A stretch of DNA of 64,000 nucleotides, taken from positions 496,001 through 560,000 of the forward strand of contig NZ_CAKAKO010000001.1 of the NCBI RefSeq assembly GCF_916700565.1, written 5' to 3'. The notes below the pieces were generated by a model. The model had not been told where the DNA came from, made no database searches, and saw only the letters and a list, made by a program, of their open reading frames with translations. Position numbers and translations under genes: made by a program. The stretch comes from Xenophilus sp. Marseille-Q4582 (GTDB lineage: Bacteria > Pseudomonadota > Gammaproteobacteria > Burkholderiales > Burkholderiaceae_C). How positions within the stretch are numbered: position 1 is the first letter of the stretch; every line of letters begins with the position of its first letter. Below, piece by piece: positions 36,401 through 46,300 of the stretch.

Positions 36401-37503
36401 GACCTGCGCCCGGCTTCCTGACCACGCACGACGACTTCGCGATCGCATTCACCCGAGAAGAAATCTCTGACCATGTAACCACGCTGCTCGCCACGAAATC
36501 CGAGGCGGACGCGCGCGACCAGTTCAAGCTCTGCACGCAGTCGCAGTGGCAGTACGCCAACGCCAAGAAGGTCCTGGCTACCGGCGGATGGCGAAAGCAG
36601 TTGGTGTCGTGCCTGTACCGTCCCTTCGATGAGCGATGGACGGTCTATGACCCGAGCGTCCTTGTTCATCGCCGAGAGCGCGTGAACGCCCATCTCCTGG
36701 AGCCGGGAAACGTCGCCCTCCTCACGACGCGAATGACCAAGGGAGACGATTTCAACCACGTCTTCTTGTCCGACAAGATCACGGAGGTCATCAGCCTTTC
36801 GTCGAAGACCTCGGCCAACGCGTTCGTGTTTCCGCTGTTCCTCCGCGATCCCGACGGACTCGTGAAGCGCAACCAGCCCAACATCGACCGCCACGTGGTG
36901 GCTGCGTACACCGACATCGCGGGCAAGGCAGCCACGCCCATGGCGATGTTCGAGTACTGGTACGCCGTACTCTCCAGTCCATCCTACAGACGGCGGTACA
37001 ACGAACTCCTCATCCGAGAGTTCCCTCGCGTGCCTCGCCCCTCGTCGACTGAGGTGTTCAAGGCGCTTGGCGAGCACGGGAAGCGCCTCGTCGAGCTGCA
37101 CCTGCTGAAGACGTCGCCGAAATCGCTCGGGCCCAACGACGGACTCCAGGGAAAAGGGGATGGAGTCGTCGCGCCTGGGATGCCGAAGTTCGACGCCAAG
37201 GAAGGAAAACTATGGATCAACACGAAGCAGTGGTTCGAAGGAGTCTCCGCTGCTGTCTGGGGATTCAAGATCGGCAGCTACGAGGTCTGCAAGAAGTGGC
37301 TCTCCGCCCGGCGTGGACGCCCTCTCTCGAGTGACGAGTCCGGTCGGTTCGCGCTGGTGCTGAACGCTATCCGAGAAACGATCGAGGAGCAGAGCAAGAT
37401 CGATCGCACGATCGAGACGTGCGGCGGGTGGCCGGATGCCTTCCGACTGGTCGCGGGTGCGACCGCAGCCGCGAGCGTGTCCCTCGAGGAAGACGATGAG
37501 TAA
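33475..37503 (+). CDS. Large N6-adenine DNA methyltransferase, DrmMI/type ISP-like
   Basis: Predicted 1342 residues. The catalytic core has motif I DPALGTGTFLLRVIEV (about 641) and motif IV VVVGNPPYAG (about 768), the NPPY form of N6-adenine methyltransferases. Before it lie about 600 residues with FYEDFLDAYDPQVRKDQGVY and YTPDEVVSYIVRTAH, the helical lead-in seen in type ISP and DISARM methylases. The C-terminal 400 residues would hold target recognition (FITDHSYLDGDTFPGLRHHL, VSCLYRPFDERWTVYDPS). No nuclease or helicase domain is fused, unlike LlaGI-type enzymes. It should protect host DNA while neighbouring helicases and nucleases act on foreign DNA. It overlaps both neighbours. Confidence 0.9.
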   Translation: MLSKEDFIRRILDGAAPTPKKASKAASSSATFSADDVFGSDDTTPASIPPPADTRFAQLLLEEVFGHGEAQDRDEIVLGDQRTSRLVPNKGRYWPKTNERPFHIVLFELDKKGRELLGDSFFNKNDLLEDALHRIIQDVLDGFEKKRTASARQGAQTETLCVISIVDDRNSSAGRQFVCFGTKSTTTGALEVFTLREEVRDWDRPLAEEHLDQLFSRHFEKLTSGAKWQDAFITGAERKKISDLLAVCTQQSLLGIAEEELRKKLRDVLDEIAGSFGINKKAAIGNRRLDMVELPVNHGIGAGPVESQRAGFKNPLQGVRIYDRNERLLGFIVYVASTKAKVEPLREALATNNHFHNVLVIYPDSAEPELELWQGGTPLRGRLTRGARRTVFDGEGGVVQLLSRFFVVSKSAIEKPKQLATELAWRAQHLKALAVEELEKEIAAGNDKGPLKKLFDTFNTALATLTVEKFADAYAQTITYGMLAARWISSDDENKPLFTRKNLKDLLPETSAFLKDLFDKLVNNSNFDKNLTWLLDDITSLLARTSVKEVFQDEKRDPSIHFYEDFLDAYDPQVRKDQGVYYTPDEVVSYIVRTAHASLQNDFGLPLGLADTTTWAAFAKAKKLAVPEGVDPKAPFVQVLDPALGTGTFLLRVIEVIHETMQAEFKKQGLDDEAARKAWVSYVRKDLLPRINGFELMMAPYIVSHLRLGLALQETGFTFTKNDRLRVFLTNSLEPHTAAQLSFIGEHVAEEAKEAERAKKSIRVTVVVGNPPYAGHSQNNGEWARGLVEPYRSIDGKALRLAQGKWLQNDYVKFIAYAERRLAATGFGVLGFITDHSYLDGDTFPGLRHHLLTTFSNVDVLNLHGNLARREAPPDGGADDNVFNIMQGVAILCARRTPDAAADGLATFRTADLWGARGPKLQRLRAASEDVAPIVWLTDVQHDDRFLFLATRSGTDASVEFAQFDAIDAVFSPNGRPAPGFLTTHDDFAIAFTREEISDHVTTLLATKSEADARDQFKLCTQSQWQYANAKKVLATGGWRKQLVSCLYRPFDERWTVYDPSVLVHRRERVNAHLLEPGNVALLTTRMTKGDDFNHVFLSDKITEVISLSSKTSANAFVFPLFLRDPDGLVKRNQPNIDRHVVAAYTDIAGKAATPMAMFEYWYAVLSSPSYRRRYNELLIREFPRVPRPSSTEVFKALGEHGKRLVELHLLKTSPKSLGPNDGLQGKGDGVVAPGMPKFDAKEGKLWINTKQWFEGVSAAVWGFKIGSYEVCKKWLSARRGRPLSSDESGRFALVLNAIRETIEEQSKIDRTIETCGGWPDAFRLVAGATAAASVSLEEDDE

Positions 37504-39427
37504 CGCTCGCTTCTGGTACGTCCCCCTGAAGGACATCGCGCCCGCCGAGCAGCAGGCCCAGCTCGCCGCCAAGGAGGACGTGCGCGCAAGCGACCTGCCC
37601 GCGTCGTTCAACGTTCCCTCGAAGCTCCATCAAGAGGGCATCCGCGCGGGCCACGTGCTCGCGCTGCATGACGGCGACACCGTCACGGCGCTCGCTCGCG
37701 TGCTGGCGCTCGATAGCGCGGGCTCGCTGCACTGGCGCCGCCTGCCGATGCTGGAGGCGCCGGAGCTGTCGGCGACGCCGGAGCTGCGCGAGGTGAACGG
37801 CGACGAGGCCGCGAAGTTCAAGCTCGGCATCGACGCCGTCCTGCGCGACGTGCCCGCGACCAGCGCAGCGACGATGACGCCGGCGACCACCACGCCCGCC
37901 TCTGGGGTGCGCTACTGGAAGGTCGCCCCAGGTCGAAACGGCATCGCGTGGCCCGAGTGGCGGCAGCGAGGCATCGCGGCCATCGGCTGGCCCGACCTCG
38001 GCGACATCTCCACGCTCTCCGAGGCCGACTTCCAAGCGCTCTCGAAGGCCAAGTACAACAAGAGCAAGCGCAGCGAGGGGCCGTACCAGGTGTGGCTCTT
38101 CCGCGCGATTCAGCCCGGCGACCGCGTCATCGCCAACAACGGGCGGACGTCGATCCTCGGCGTCGGCACCGTCACCGAGGGCTACCGGTATCGGCCCGGC
38201 GAGCACACTGTCGAGGGCGAGGATTTCCCGCACCAGATCAAGGTGAAGTGGGACGACACCACGGCGCGCGACATCGAGGACCAGGCCGACTGGACGCGCA
38301 CGCTGCGCGAGCTGCCGCAGGAGAAGTTCGATACGCTCGTCGGCGGGAGCGGAGCCGTCTCGTTCTCGGTCACCGACCCGAGCAACATCATCCTCTACGG
38401 CCCGCCCGGTACCGGCAAGACGTACAACGTGCGGCGACGCGCACTCGAGCTGCTGGGCGACGCCACCGCCGCCGACGCGCCAAACGACCACGTGCAGGCC
38501 GAGTGGGAGCGGCTGCGGCAGGCTGGGCAGATCGTGTTCTGCACCTTCCACCAGGCCTTCGCCTACGAGGAGTTCGTCGAAGGCCTGCGCGCCATCACCG
38601 ACGAGGAAGGCGACGTCCACTACCGGGTCGAGCCCGGCATCTTCAAGCGCGTCGCCGCCACGGCGGCGCAGCAGCGCAAGGACGCCTTCGTCCTCGTCAT
38701 CGACGAGATCAACCGCGCCAACATCGCGCGCGTCTTCGGCGAGCTGATCACGCTGCTCGAACCCGACAAGCGGCTCGGCAATCCGAACGAGCTGCGCGTG
38801 CAGCTCCCGTCGTCGAAGGAGTGGTTCGGCGTGCCTCCGAACCTGCACGTCGTCGGCACCATGAACACCGCCGACCGTTCTATCGCGCTGATGGACGTGG
38901 CGCTGCGCCGCCGGTTCACCTTCGAGGAGATGATGCCCGACGTGGAGGCGCTGAACGACGCGCTCGCGGAGGGGAACGTCGAGGAGGCGCTGCGCACGCT
39001 CGTCGTCGCGGTGTTCACGAAGCTCAACGAGCGCCTGCGCTACCTCTATGACCGCGAGCACCAGATCGGCCACGCCTACTTCTTCGGCGTTCGCTCGCTC
39101 GATGGTCTGCGCGCCGTCTTCGCCGACCGCATCCTCCCGCTGCTTCAGGAGTACTTCTACGGCCAGTGGGACAAGGTCGCCCTCGCACTCGGCTACCCGA
39201 TCAAGGCCGACGGCACGCCGAAGGAGGTGCGCGGCACCGAGCACGCGAATGGCACCTTTCTCACCACGCAGAGGCTCGAAGAGAAGACCGTGCTTGGGTT
39301 CGACCACGACGAGTACGTCGACCAGGTCGCGTGGGACGTGCATCCGGCCTTCCGCCCACGAGGCAAGGCTGCCGATGCGTGGCTGAAGCAGGCCTTCGAC
39401 GAGCTGGTGGGAGCCAAGGGGACCTGA
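37496..39427 (+). CDS. McrB-like AAA+ GTPase with EVE-like N-terminal domain
   Basis: Predicted 643 residues from ATG 37496, inside the methylase end. Residues 1-120 start ARFWYVPLKDIAPAEQQAQL and form an unknown beta-rich domain. Residues 135-280 (RYWKVAPGRNGIAWPEWRQR, GDRVIANNGRTSILGVGTV) resemble EVE/PUA-like modified-base readers. The AAA+ part shows Walker A LYGPPGTGKTYN (about 300), Walker B VLVIDEINRANIARVFGEL (about 400) and the McrB signature GTMNTADRSIALMDVALRRR (about 453). McrB proteins hydrolyse GTP, bind modified DNA through the N-terminus and recruit McrC. It overlaps mcrC by one base (TGATG). Confidence 0.92.
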   Translation: MSNARFWYVPLKDIAPAEQQAQLAAKEDVRASDLPASFNVPSKLHQEGIRAGHVLALHDGDTVTALARVLALDSAGSLHWRRLPMLEAPELSATPELREVNGDEAAKFKLGIDAVLRDVPATSAATMTPATTTPASGVRYWKVAPGRNGIAWPEWRQRGIAAIGWPDLGDISTLSEADFQALSKAKYNKSKRSEGPYQVWLFRAIQPGDRVIANNGRTSILGVGTVTEGYRYRPGEHTVEGEDFPHQIKVKWDDTTARDIEDQADWTRTLRELPQEKFDTLVGGSGAVSFSVTDPSNIILYGPPGTGKTYNVRRRALELLGDATAADAPNDHVQAEWERLRQAGQIVFCTFHQAFAYEEFVEGLRAITDEEGDVHYRVEPGIFKRVAATAAQQRKDAFVLVIDEINRANIARVFGELITLLEPDKRLGNPNELRVQLPSSKEWFGVPPNLHVVGTMNTADRSIALMDVALRRRFTFEEMMPDVEALNDALAEGNVEEALRTLVVAVFTKLNERLRYLYDREHQIGHAYFFGVRSLDGLRAVFADRILPLLQEYFYGQWDKVALALGYPIKADGTPKEVRGTEHANGTFLTTQRLEEKTVLGFDHDEYVDQVAWDVHPAFRPRGKAADAWLKQAFDELVGAKGT

Positions 39428-40803
39428 TGCTGCGCGTGACCGTCCTCGAGCGGGGCCGCATCGTGCGGTCTGACTCCGACGCCGACAGCGTCGAGCTCGG
39501 GACGCCTTCGCGCCGCGTGCTGCCCCAGCGCCTCTACGACCGGCTCTATCGCAGCGAGGGCGCGCGCGAAGACCGAGGGGAGGCGGCGGTGTTTCGCTGG
39601 CGGCGCAACCACTGCCTCGTCGGACCGTGGGTCGGTGTGATGCAGATCCCCGGCTTGCAGCTCGAGATCTTGCCGAAGACCGACGAGAGCGCGGCACAAG
39701 ACAGCGACCAGGAGGTTCGGGACATCCGCAGCAATCTGATGGAGATGCTGCTGCGCGGTGGCCTCGGAGCGGTGCGGGCGCGGGGCGTCGCCGACCTCGC
39801 GCTCAAGCGCGGCAACCTCCACGACCAGCTCGTCGACGCCTTCCTCGCGCGCACGCTGTTCGAGCTGCGACGTGGGCTCGATCGTGGCTACGCCACCGAA
39901 GAGGACAACCTGGCGACGCTGCGAGGCAAGCTCGTGCTCTCGCGGCACGTGGCGCTGAACGCCGCGCAGAAGGCCCGCTTCTACTGCCGCCACGACGTGC
40001 TCACCGAGGCGACGCAGATCTCGGTTCGCCTCAAGCAGGCGTGCCGCGTGCTCGCTGCCCGTGCGCTGCCCGTGACGGTGCTGGTGAAGTGCCAGCAGGT
40101 GCTCGCGCTGCTCGACGACGTGCCCGACCTGCCGTTCCGCCATCGCGAGCCCGACCCGGTGTTCACGCGCCAGAACGAGCGCTTCGCCGACATCTTTGGC
40201 TTCGCCTGCATGCTGCTCGAAGGCCTGGCGCCCGACGCGCGCAGCGGCGAGGTCGAAACCTTCTCGCTGCTCTTCGACATGGAGCAGGTGTTCGAACGCT
40301 ACATCGCCGCGTTCCTCGCCTCCGAGGTCATGCACCGCTTTGCCGACGCGAGCCTGTTCCCGCAGGCGAAGGGGCGGCGTCACAACCTCTACGTCGACGG
40401 GCAGGAGAAGGTACTGCGCATGGCGCCCGACCTCGTGTTCGTTCACGAGACGGCGGGCGCGAAAAAGACGCTGATCATCGACACCAAGTGGAAGCGCCTC
40501 TCCGAAGAGGACGGTGGTCGCCCGAGCCGGCCGGATCTCTACCAGCTCTACGCCTACCTCCATCGCTATGACTGCCAGCGCGCGCACCTGCTCTATCCGA
40601 AGGCGGCGGGCATCCAGACGCGCGACCTCAATGCACGAGGGCGCAACGACTCGGACGCGGGCACGGTGGGCGTGCGCTTCGTCGACCTGAACCGGACGCT
40701 CTGGACGCGCGAAGGCAAGACGGCGCTGGCCGACGAGCTCGCGGTCATCGTCCGTGAAGGTCTCGACCTCGCAGCGGCGGCGCCTGTGGAGTCCACGGCA
40801 TGA
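39427..40803 (+). CDS. McrC-like PD-(D/E)XK nuclease subunit
   Basis: Predicted 458 residues. The N-terminal part (VGVMQIPGLQLEILPKTDES, followed by NLMEMLLRGGLGAVRARGVA) and middle (FLARTLFELRRGLDRGYATE, EDNLATLRGKLVLSRHVALN) are typical McrC. The nuclease core has LRMAPDLVFVHE (Asp near 335) and TLIIDTKWKRL (Asp and Lys near 352-354), then LYQLYAYLHRYDCQRAHLLY. McrC cuts DNA together with the McrB hexamer. All core residues are present. It overlaps the next gene by 4 bp (ATGA). Confidence 0.92.
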   Translation: MLRVTVLERGRIVRSDSDADSVELGTPSRRVLPQRLYDRLYRSEGAREDRGEAAVFRWRRNHCLVGPWVGVMQIPGLQLEILPKTDESAAQDSDQEVRDIRSNLMEMLLRGGLGAVRARGVADLALKRGNLHDQLVDAFLARTLFELRRGLDRGYATEEDNLATLRGKLVLSRHVALNAAQKARFYCRHDVLTEATQISVRLKQACRVLAARALPVTVLVKCQQVLALLDDVPDLPFRHREPDPVFTRQNERFADIFGFACMLLEGLAPDARSGEVETFSLLFDMEQVFERYIAAFLASEVMHRFADASLFPQAKGRRHNLYVDGQEKVLRMAPDLVFVHETAGAKKTLIIDTKWKRLSEEDGGRPSRPDLYQLYAYLHRYDCQRAHLLYPKAAGIQTRDLNARGRNDSDAGTVGVRFVDLNRTLWTREGKTALADELAVIVREGLDLAAAAPVESTA

Positions 40804-43391
40804 CCCGCGCTTCCTTCGACGCCCTCGTCACGCGCCTCGCCAAGTCGCCCACGACGTTCAGCGAGCGTGAGCTGCTCGCGCCCTCTCACTGGAGCCTCGG
40901 CGAGGACGCGCGGCTGCGCGAAGACATGCGCTTCCGCGAGACGCCCTGGGGCCGTTGGATGCTCGCCGAGGACCTCGTCGTCAACGACGCGGTCTACCGC
41001 TGGCTCCACGCCGAGCGGCGCAGCTCGGTCGCGCTCGACGCCGCGCTGAAGCGCGCGGGCGAGGTGTTCGGGCGCCGCTGCGTGTTCTGCGCCGACGACC
41101 CGCGCTTCGTGCTGCGCCACGACGAGGTCCACCTCGCGGCGAGCGAGCTGTCGCGCCAGCCGGTGGTCGAGGACAACGTCGGCGACCTCGAGAAGTACCG
41201 AACGCACCTGCCGCTCCACAGCTTGAAGGCAGCGGCCGCCTCGGAGCCCGCCGGCGAGTGGGGGAAGCGCGCGCAGGACCAGGTGATCGAGACGCTCGGC
41301 TGGGTGCGCGTCTCGCTGCCCGGGCGTCGGCTCAACGACCGCATGTTCATCGCGGCCATCGAGGGCCACAGCATGGACGACGGCAAGAGCGGCCTCGTCG
41401 ACGGCGGCTACGCGGTCTTCGAGCTGTGGCCGTCGGGCACCAAGCAGAACCTGAGCGTGCTGGTGCGCGGCGCCTTCTCCGACCCCGAGACTGGCAACTA
41501 CGCGGTCAAGAAGTACGTGGCCGACCAGCGCGACGAAGAGGGCCGCCACAACAAGGTCTCGCTCGTCTCGCTGAACCCGAACAAAGAGCGCTACCCGAAC
41601 ATCGAGCTGCAGCCCGAGGACGACGACGACATCACCGTCGTGGCCAAGGTGGTGCAGGCGCTCGCGACCGACGACTACGAGCGGCGCCCCAAGGCGAAGC
41701 GCCGCGTGGGTCGGCGCAACCTCACCGGTGACGAGCAGGCCACGAGGCTTGGCCGTCGCGTGGCGTCGTTCTTCGATGGCACCGCGCCCGAGGCCGACGA
41801 CGAGGGCGCGAACACGGCGACGAGCACCGGCTGGCAGACGCGGCTCGTGTGCCTCGACATCGCCGCTGGCGGTCTGCAGCTCGAGGTCGGCCCGCTCGAT
41901 GGCCTGCCGACCTTCGTGAAGAAGCTGCGCGTCGTCGGCACCGAGTGGGATGCGTTCTTGCTGGCCGCGAACGCGAAGACGCGCCCGACGCGCGCCTCGG
42001 TGCGCCCGGGCACGGGCCCCTGGCGCTGGGAAGCAGTGGGCTTCGAGGAGGAGCAGGACCTCGGCGTCCAGAGGCTCGTCCTCGACGCGCTCGACGTCAC
42101 GACGCCGACCGTCTTCCGCGTCGATGCCGACGGCGTGGGCCAGCGCATCAAGAGCACCACGCTCGCCCTCGGGCAGGCGTACCGGCTGCTGCTCCCGCCG
42201 AAGGTCGGTGACGACCTCGGCGCCGAGCTGGACGACGGCTGGCGCATCTGGTCACTCGACCTTGCGGCGCAGCTCTCGCCCACGACGCGGCAAACGCTGA
42301 CCGCCCTCGGACTCGACGTCGGCGAGGCCTGGCCGCGTATCGAATGGGCGCTGGCTCCGGCAGCCGTGTGGCGTACCAACGCGCGTGGCGAGAGCTACCC
42401 GATCTTCGAAGCGGGCACCGAGCTGCTCGTGAACGTAGGCGGCGTCTCGGTCGAAGAAGGCGACGAGGCCGTGCTCTTCCTCCACGGTCCTGCCGGCACG
42501 GAACGGTTGTCGCTGTCGTCGAGCGGCCTCGTCTCGCTCGGCGCACCTGCACCGGGGCGCTGGGCGTGCGCGCTGATGCACTCGCAGACCAGCGTGCAGC
42601 CGGCGTCGCTGCTCTTCGAGGTCGCCGAGGATGCGCTCGAAGACGTCGCTGCGTCGTCCTCGGCGGTCGCCCACAGCGGGTTGGCCTCGCTCGAAGCGGC
42701 GGCGCCGCCCGGCTGGCCCGTCACGCTGCGCTGGCGCGTCTTCGCTGCCTACGAAGAGATGTTGGCGACCCTGTACGGCAACGAAGATGGCACGGTGCCG
42801 GTGGACGGCGTCGCGTCGGTCATCGAAGCCCGCGCCGCCCGAACCCGCATCGCCGATCTCGTGGTCGACTTCGGCGAGCTGGGACGCCGCGTGCTTCCCC
42901 ACGACGGCCGCGCGTCGTTGAAGCAGGTGCGTGGGCAACTCACGGCCCTCTGGCGGCAGCGCTCCGGCCTCGTGCAGAGCCGAAAGGGCGCGTGGCTTCA
43001 GCTCAGGAAGCCGTGGTTCGAGCCCGTCACGGAGCTCTTCGGCTACGGCCTCGAAGAGGCAACGCTGCTCGCCGACGTCGAGGCACCTCACGACCTCACG
43101 GCGTGGGGCCTGACGGTCGACGAGCGCATGATGGGCAGCATCACGCGCTCGCCGTCGCGCGTCCTCGTGCTCACCACGGACCTCGACGCCGTGCTGCGCG
43201 ACCACCGCACGTGGATCGACAGCGCGTGCTCGGCAGCGAAGGTGCGTGACGCGATCATCACCGATGGCGCTCGCTGGACCACGCACCGTAAGGGCAGCCA
43301 GCAGCTCAAGCAGCAGGTGTGGAGCCTCGATCACGCCATCGGTCTCGGCAGCATCGACGAGATGCTCGGCGACCTCGCGGAGGGTCTGTGA
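40800..43391 (+). CDS. LexA-type S24 peptidase domain fused to an unknown 560-residue domain
   Basis: Predicted 863 residues in three parts. Residues 1-130 are uncharacterised. Residues 135-285 match S24/LexA-type peptidases: LPLHSLKAAAASEPAGEWG, GWVRVSLPGRRLNDRMFIA, IEGHSMDDG (Ser191), LVDGGYAVFELWPSGT, VLVRGAFSDPETGNYAVKKY (Lys237/238). Ala151-Gly152 lies about 40 residues before Ser191, similar to the spacing in phage repressors that self-cleave. Residues 305-863 are a beta-rich domain of no known family, repeated at the end of the next protein. The protein could be a sensor cleaved on DNA damage or infection. That is inference. It overlaps both neighbours (ATGA, TGATG). Confidence 0.8.
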   Translation: MTRASFDALVTRLAKSPTTFSERELLAPSHWSLGEDARLREDMRFRETPWGRWMLAEDLVVNDAVYRWLHAERRSSVALDAALKRAGEVFGRRCVFCADDPRFVLRHDEVHLAASELSRQPVVEDNVGDLEKYRTHLPLHSLKAAAASEPAGEWGKRAQDQVIETLGWVRVSLPGRRLNDRMFIAAIEGHSMDDGKSGLVDGGYAVFELWPSGTKQNLSVLVRGAFSDPETGNYAVKKYVADQRDEEGRHNKVSLVSLNPNKERYPNIELQPEDDDDITVVAKVVQALATDDYERRPKAKRRVGRRNLTGDEQATRLGRRVASFFDGTAPEADDEGANTATSTGWQTRLVCLDIAAGGLQLEVGPLDGLPTFVKKLRVVGTEWDAFLLAANAKTRPTRASVRPGTGPWRWEAVGFEEEQDLGVQRLVLDALDVTTPTVFRVDADGVGQRIKSTTLALGQAYRLLLPPKVGDDLGAELDDGWRIWSLDLAAQLSPTTRQTLTALGLDVGEAWPRIEWALAPAAVWRTNARGESYPIFEAGTELLVNVGGVSVEEGDEAVLFLHGPAGTERLSLSSSGLVSLGAPAPGRWACALMHSQTSVQPASLLFEVAEDALEDVAASSSAVAHSGLASLEAAAPPGWPVTLRWRVFAAYEEMLATLYGNEDGTVPVDGVASVIEARAARTRIADLVVDFGELGRRVLPHDGRASLKQVRGQLTALWRQRSGLVQSRKGAWLQLRKPWFEPVTELFGYGLEEATLLADVEAPHDLTAWGLTVDERMMGSITRSPSRVLVLTTDLDAVLRDHRTWIDSACSAAKVRDAIITDGARWTTHRKGSQQLKQQVWSLDHAIGLGSIDEMLGDLAEGL
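41712..43391 (+). repeat. Copy 1 of a 1.7-kb paralogous 3' segment
   Basis: Codes for residues 305-863 of the S24 fusion protein. It aligns with 46217-47908 over its whole length with only small gaps, and about three quarters of residues agree by eye. Identical blocks include SVRPGTGPWRWEAVGFE and RVDADGVGQ. Both copies end in LDHAI..GS.D.ML.DL.EGL and a TGATG stop/start. Confidence 0.88.
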
Positions 43392-46300
43392 TGGCGCCCT
43401 CGAACTACGCTACCATCGGCGACGAGAACCGCACGCGGTACGGCACCGACATCGGCCGCATCGGGCCGATGCTGCTCGCCGACCGCTACGACGACCGCAC
43501 GCACTTCATCTTCGAGCTGCTCCAGAACGCCGAGGACGCGCTCGGTCGACGCAGCGACGCGAGCGGACCTCGGAGCGTCACCTTCACGCTGTCGCCCGGG
43601 CGGCTGAAGCTCTCGCACTTCGGGAGGCCGTTCGACGAGGCTGACGTGCGCGGCGTCTGCGGCATCGCGCAGAGCACGAAGGACCAGCACTCCATCGGCC
43701 GCTTCGGCATCGGCTTCAAGTCGGTCTACACGTTCACGGACCGCCCCGAGATTCACTCGGGCGACGAGGACTTCGCCGTCGAGAACTACGTCCAGCCGAA
43801 GGTGGTGGCGTCGTCGGCCCGCGCCGCAGGCGAGACCCAGATCATCCTGCCCCTCAAGTCGGGCGACAGCAGCGCGGAGCAGGAGATCGCCAGCGGCTTC
43901 CAGCACCTCGGTCCCGGCGCGCTGCTGTTCCTCCGACACATCGACGAGATCAACTGGAGCATCGAGGGCGGCGCCTCCGGCGTCTACCTGCGGAGCGCGC
44001 CGGAAGCTCTCGCTGCGAACGTCCACCGCATCAAGGTCATCGGCCAGGAGACCGGCAAGCCCGAGGTCGACCAGAACTGGCTCGTGTTCCACCGCGACGT
44101 GTCCTCGAACGCCGGAGAGAAAGTCGGGCGCGTGGAGATCGCCTTCTCGCTCACGCCCACCAAGGATGAACCTGGGCGATGGGCGGTGCAGCCTCTCGCG
44201 GCGTCGCATCTCGTGGTCTTCTTCCCCACGGTCGTCGCGACGAACCTTGGCTTCCTTGTGCAGGGGCCGTATCGCACGACGCCCAGCCGCGACAACGTTC
44301 CGCGTAACGACCCGTGGAACCAACAGCTCGTGCGGGAGACGGCCGACTTGCTGCTGGAGGCCATTCACTGGCTTCGCGACAGCGGGATGCTCGACGTACC
44401 GGCGCTGTATTCCCTTCCGACGGACCGAGCCAAGTTCCCAGAGGGTGCGATGTTCACGCCGCTCTTCGAGGCGGTGCGCGAAGCCTTCTTGGAAGAAGCG
44501 CTGCTCCCTGATTTTGAGGGCAGTCACGTCACCGCAGAGCAGGCAATGCTAGCGCGCCCGCAGGCGCTGCGAGACCTGTTCAATGCCGGGCAGCTTGAGG
44601 AGTTGTTCGACGCCAAGGGCTGCGCATGGCTCACCGGCGAGATCACGCAGGACCGCGCGCCTGAGCTCAGAAGGTACCTACTCCAGGAGCTTCAGGTTCC
44701 AGAGATCACGCCAGAGAAGGTCGTCGTGAAGCTGGACAAGGCATTCCTCGAAGCTCAGTCGGATGAGTGGTTGGTGCGCCTCTATGTCTTCTTGAGCGGG
44801 CAGAAGGCGATCGCAGGTCTCTTCAGTTCGCTGCCCTTGGTTCGCCTCGACGACGGGACGCACGTAGTCGCCCGGGAGAAGGGGAAGTCGAACGCGTTCC
44901 TTCCCAGCGACATAGAGACCAGTTTCCCGACCGTCCGACGCGTCGTGTGTGGGTCTCCCGAGGCGCGCGGTTTCCTCGTCTCGCTCGGGCTTACGGCACC
45001 GGACCCGGTCGACGACGTCGTGTGGAACGTGCTGCCCAAGTACCGGGCGAGCGAAGTCGACGGCGACGACAAGGCCTACGCCGACGACATTGAGCGCATC
45101 CGCATCGCGTTCAACACCGACTCGAAGGCGCAGCGAGACAAGCTGCTCACAGCACTGCGCGAGACCCCGTTCGTGATGGTGGTCGATACCGGTGACGGGA
45201 AGGACTACGTGTCGAAGCCCGGCGAGGTCTACATCGCGACGGACCGGCTGAAGGCGCTTTTCGCGGGCGTCTCTGGCGTGTTCGTCGTTGACGACAACTA
45301 CGAGTGCCTTCGCGGCGAAGCTGTCCGTGACCTGCTCGAGGCTTGCGGAGCGCTGAGGTACCCGCGCCCGGTGCCGACCTCGTATGCGCTCACGTGGGAG
45401 GAGCGCCGGGAACTCCGACGTCGAACTGGCCATGAGGAAACCTCGGGGCAGAACGACGTCGTGGTCGATTGGGAGCTGCTGGGCTTCGAAGCGCTACTCG
45501 GTCTGCTGCCGACGTTTTCGCAGGAGCAGCGCGCCGAACGCGCTCGCTTGCTGTGGGAGGCCCTGGGAGACCTCGAAGAGCGGCGCGGACGCGGCGTGTT
45601 CGACGGTTCCTACACGTGGACTCACTACGGCCAGCGCAAGGCTCCTCCGTTCCCGGCCGCCTTCCTCCGTCGTCTCGCCAAGGCAGCCTGGGTGCCCGAT
45701 GCCAGCGGCGACCTTGTGCATCCCGCGCTCGTAACCTTCGAGAGCCTCGGCTGGAAGGCCAACCCGTTCCTGCTCAGCAAGATCGCGTTCAAGCCGCCGA
45801 TCATTGACCAACTCGCGAAGGAAGCGGGGATCGAGCCAGCTGCGCTCGACCTGCTGCGGAAGCTCGGCATCACCAGCGTCGCAGACTTGGCCCGTATGGG
45901 CATTGCCAACAGGCCGGTGGCCGCAGCGCCTGACGAAGCGGCCACCGATGACGATGAAACGGCAGGTGACGGCGCGGAGCCGCAGACTGCGGATGCCGAC
46001 GAGGACGCCCGCGATGATGCCGCCGCCGCTCCTGGCGCCGCGGATGCGACTCCCTCTGAGGACAGCGACACCCCCGACGCTGATGAGTCGACGGGGAGCG
46101 ACGCCAACGAGGAAGGCTCCGGCGCAGAACCGACCGAGCCGCGCACCAACGGCCCTTGCGGACCTCGCCCAACCAGCGGAGAACACCGCCCTCACGGAGC
46201 AGCACGCCCGGGTCAACGCAACATCACCGGCCAGGCGAGGCTCGACGAGCAGGCGAAGCGCATGGGGCGTCGCGTGGCGTCGTACTTTGACGGCACGGCC

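Noticed and set aside
37367-39697. 776-residue minus-strand open frame opposite the McrB-like gene
   Set aside because: Antisense shadow. The McrB signature motifs on the plus strand are decisive.
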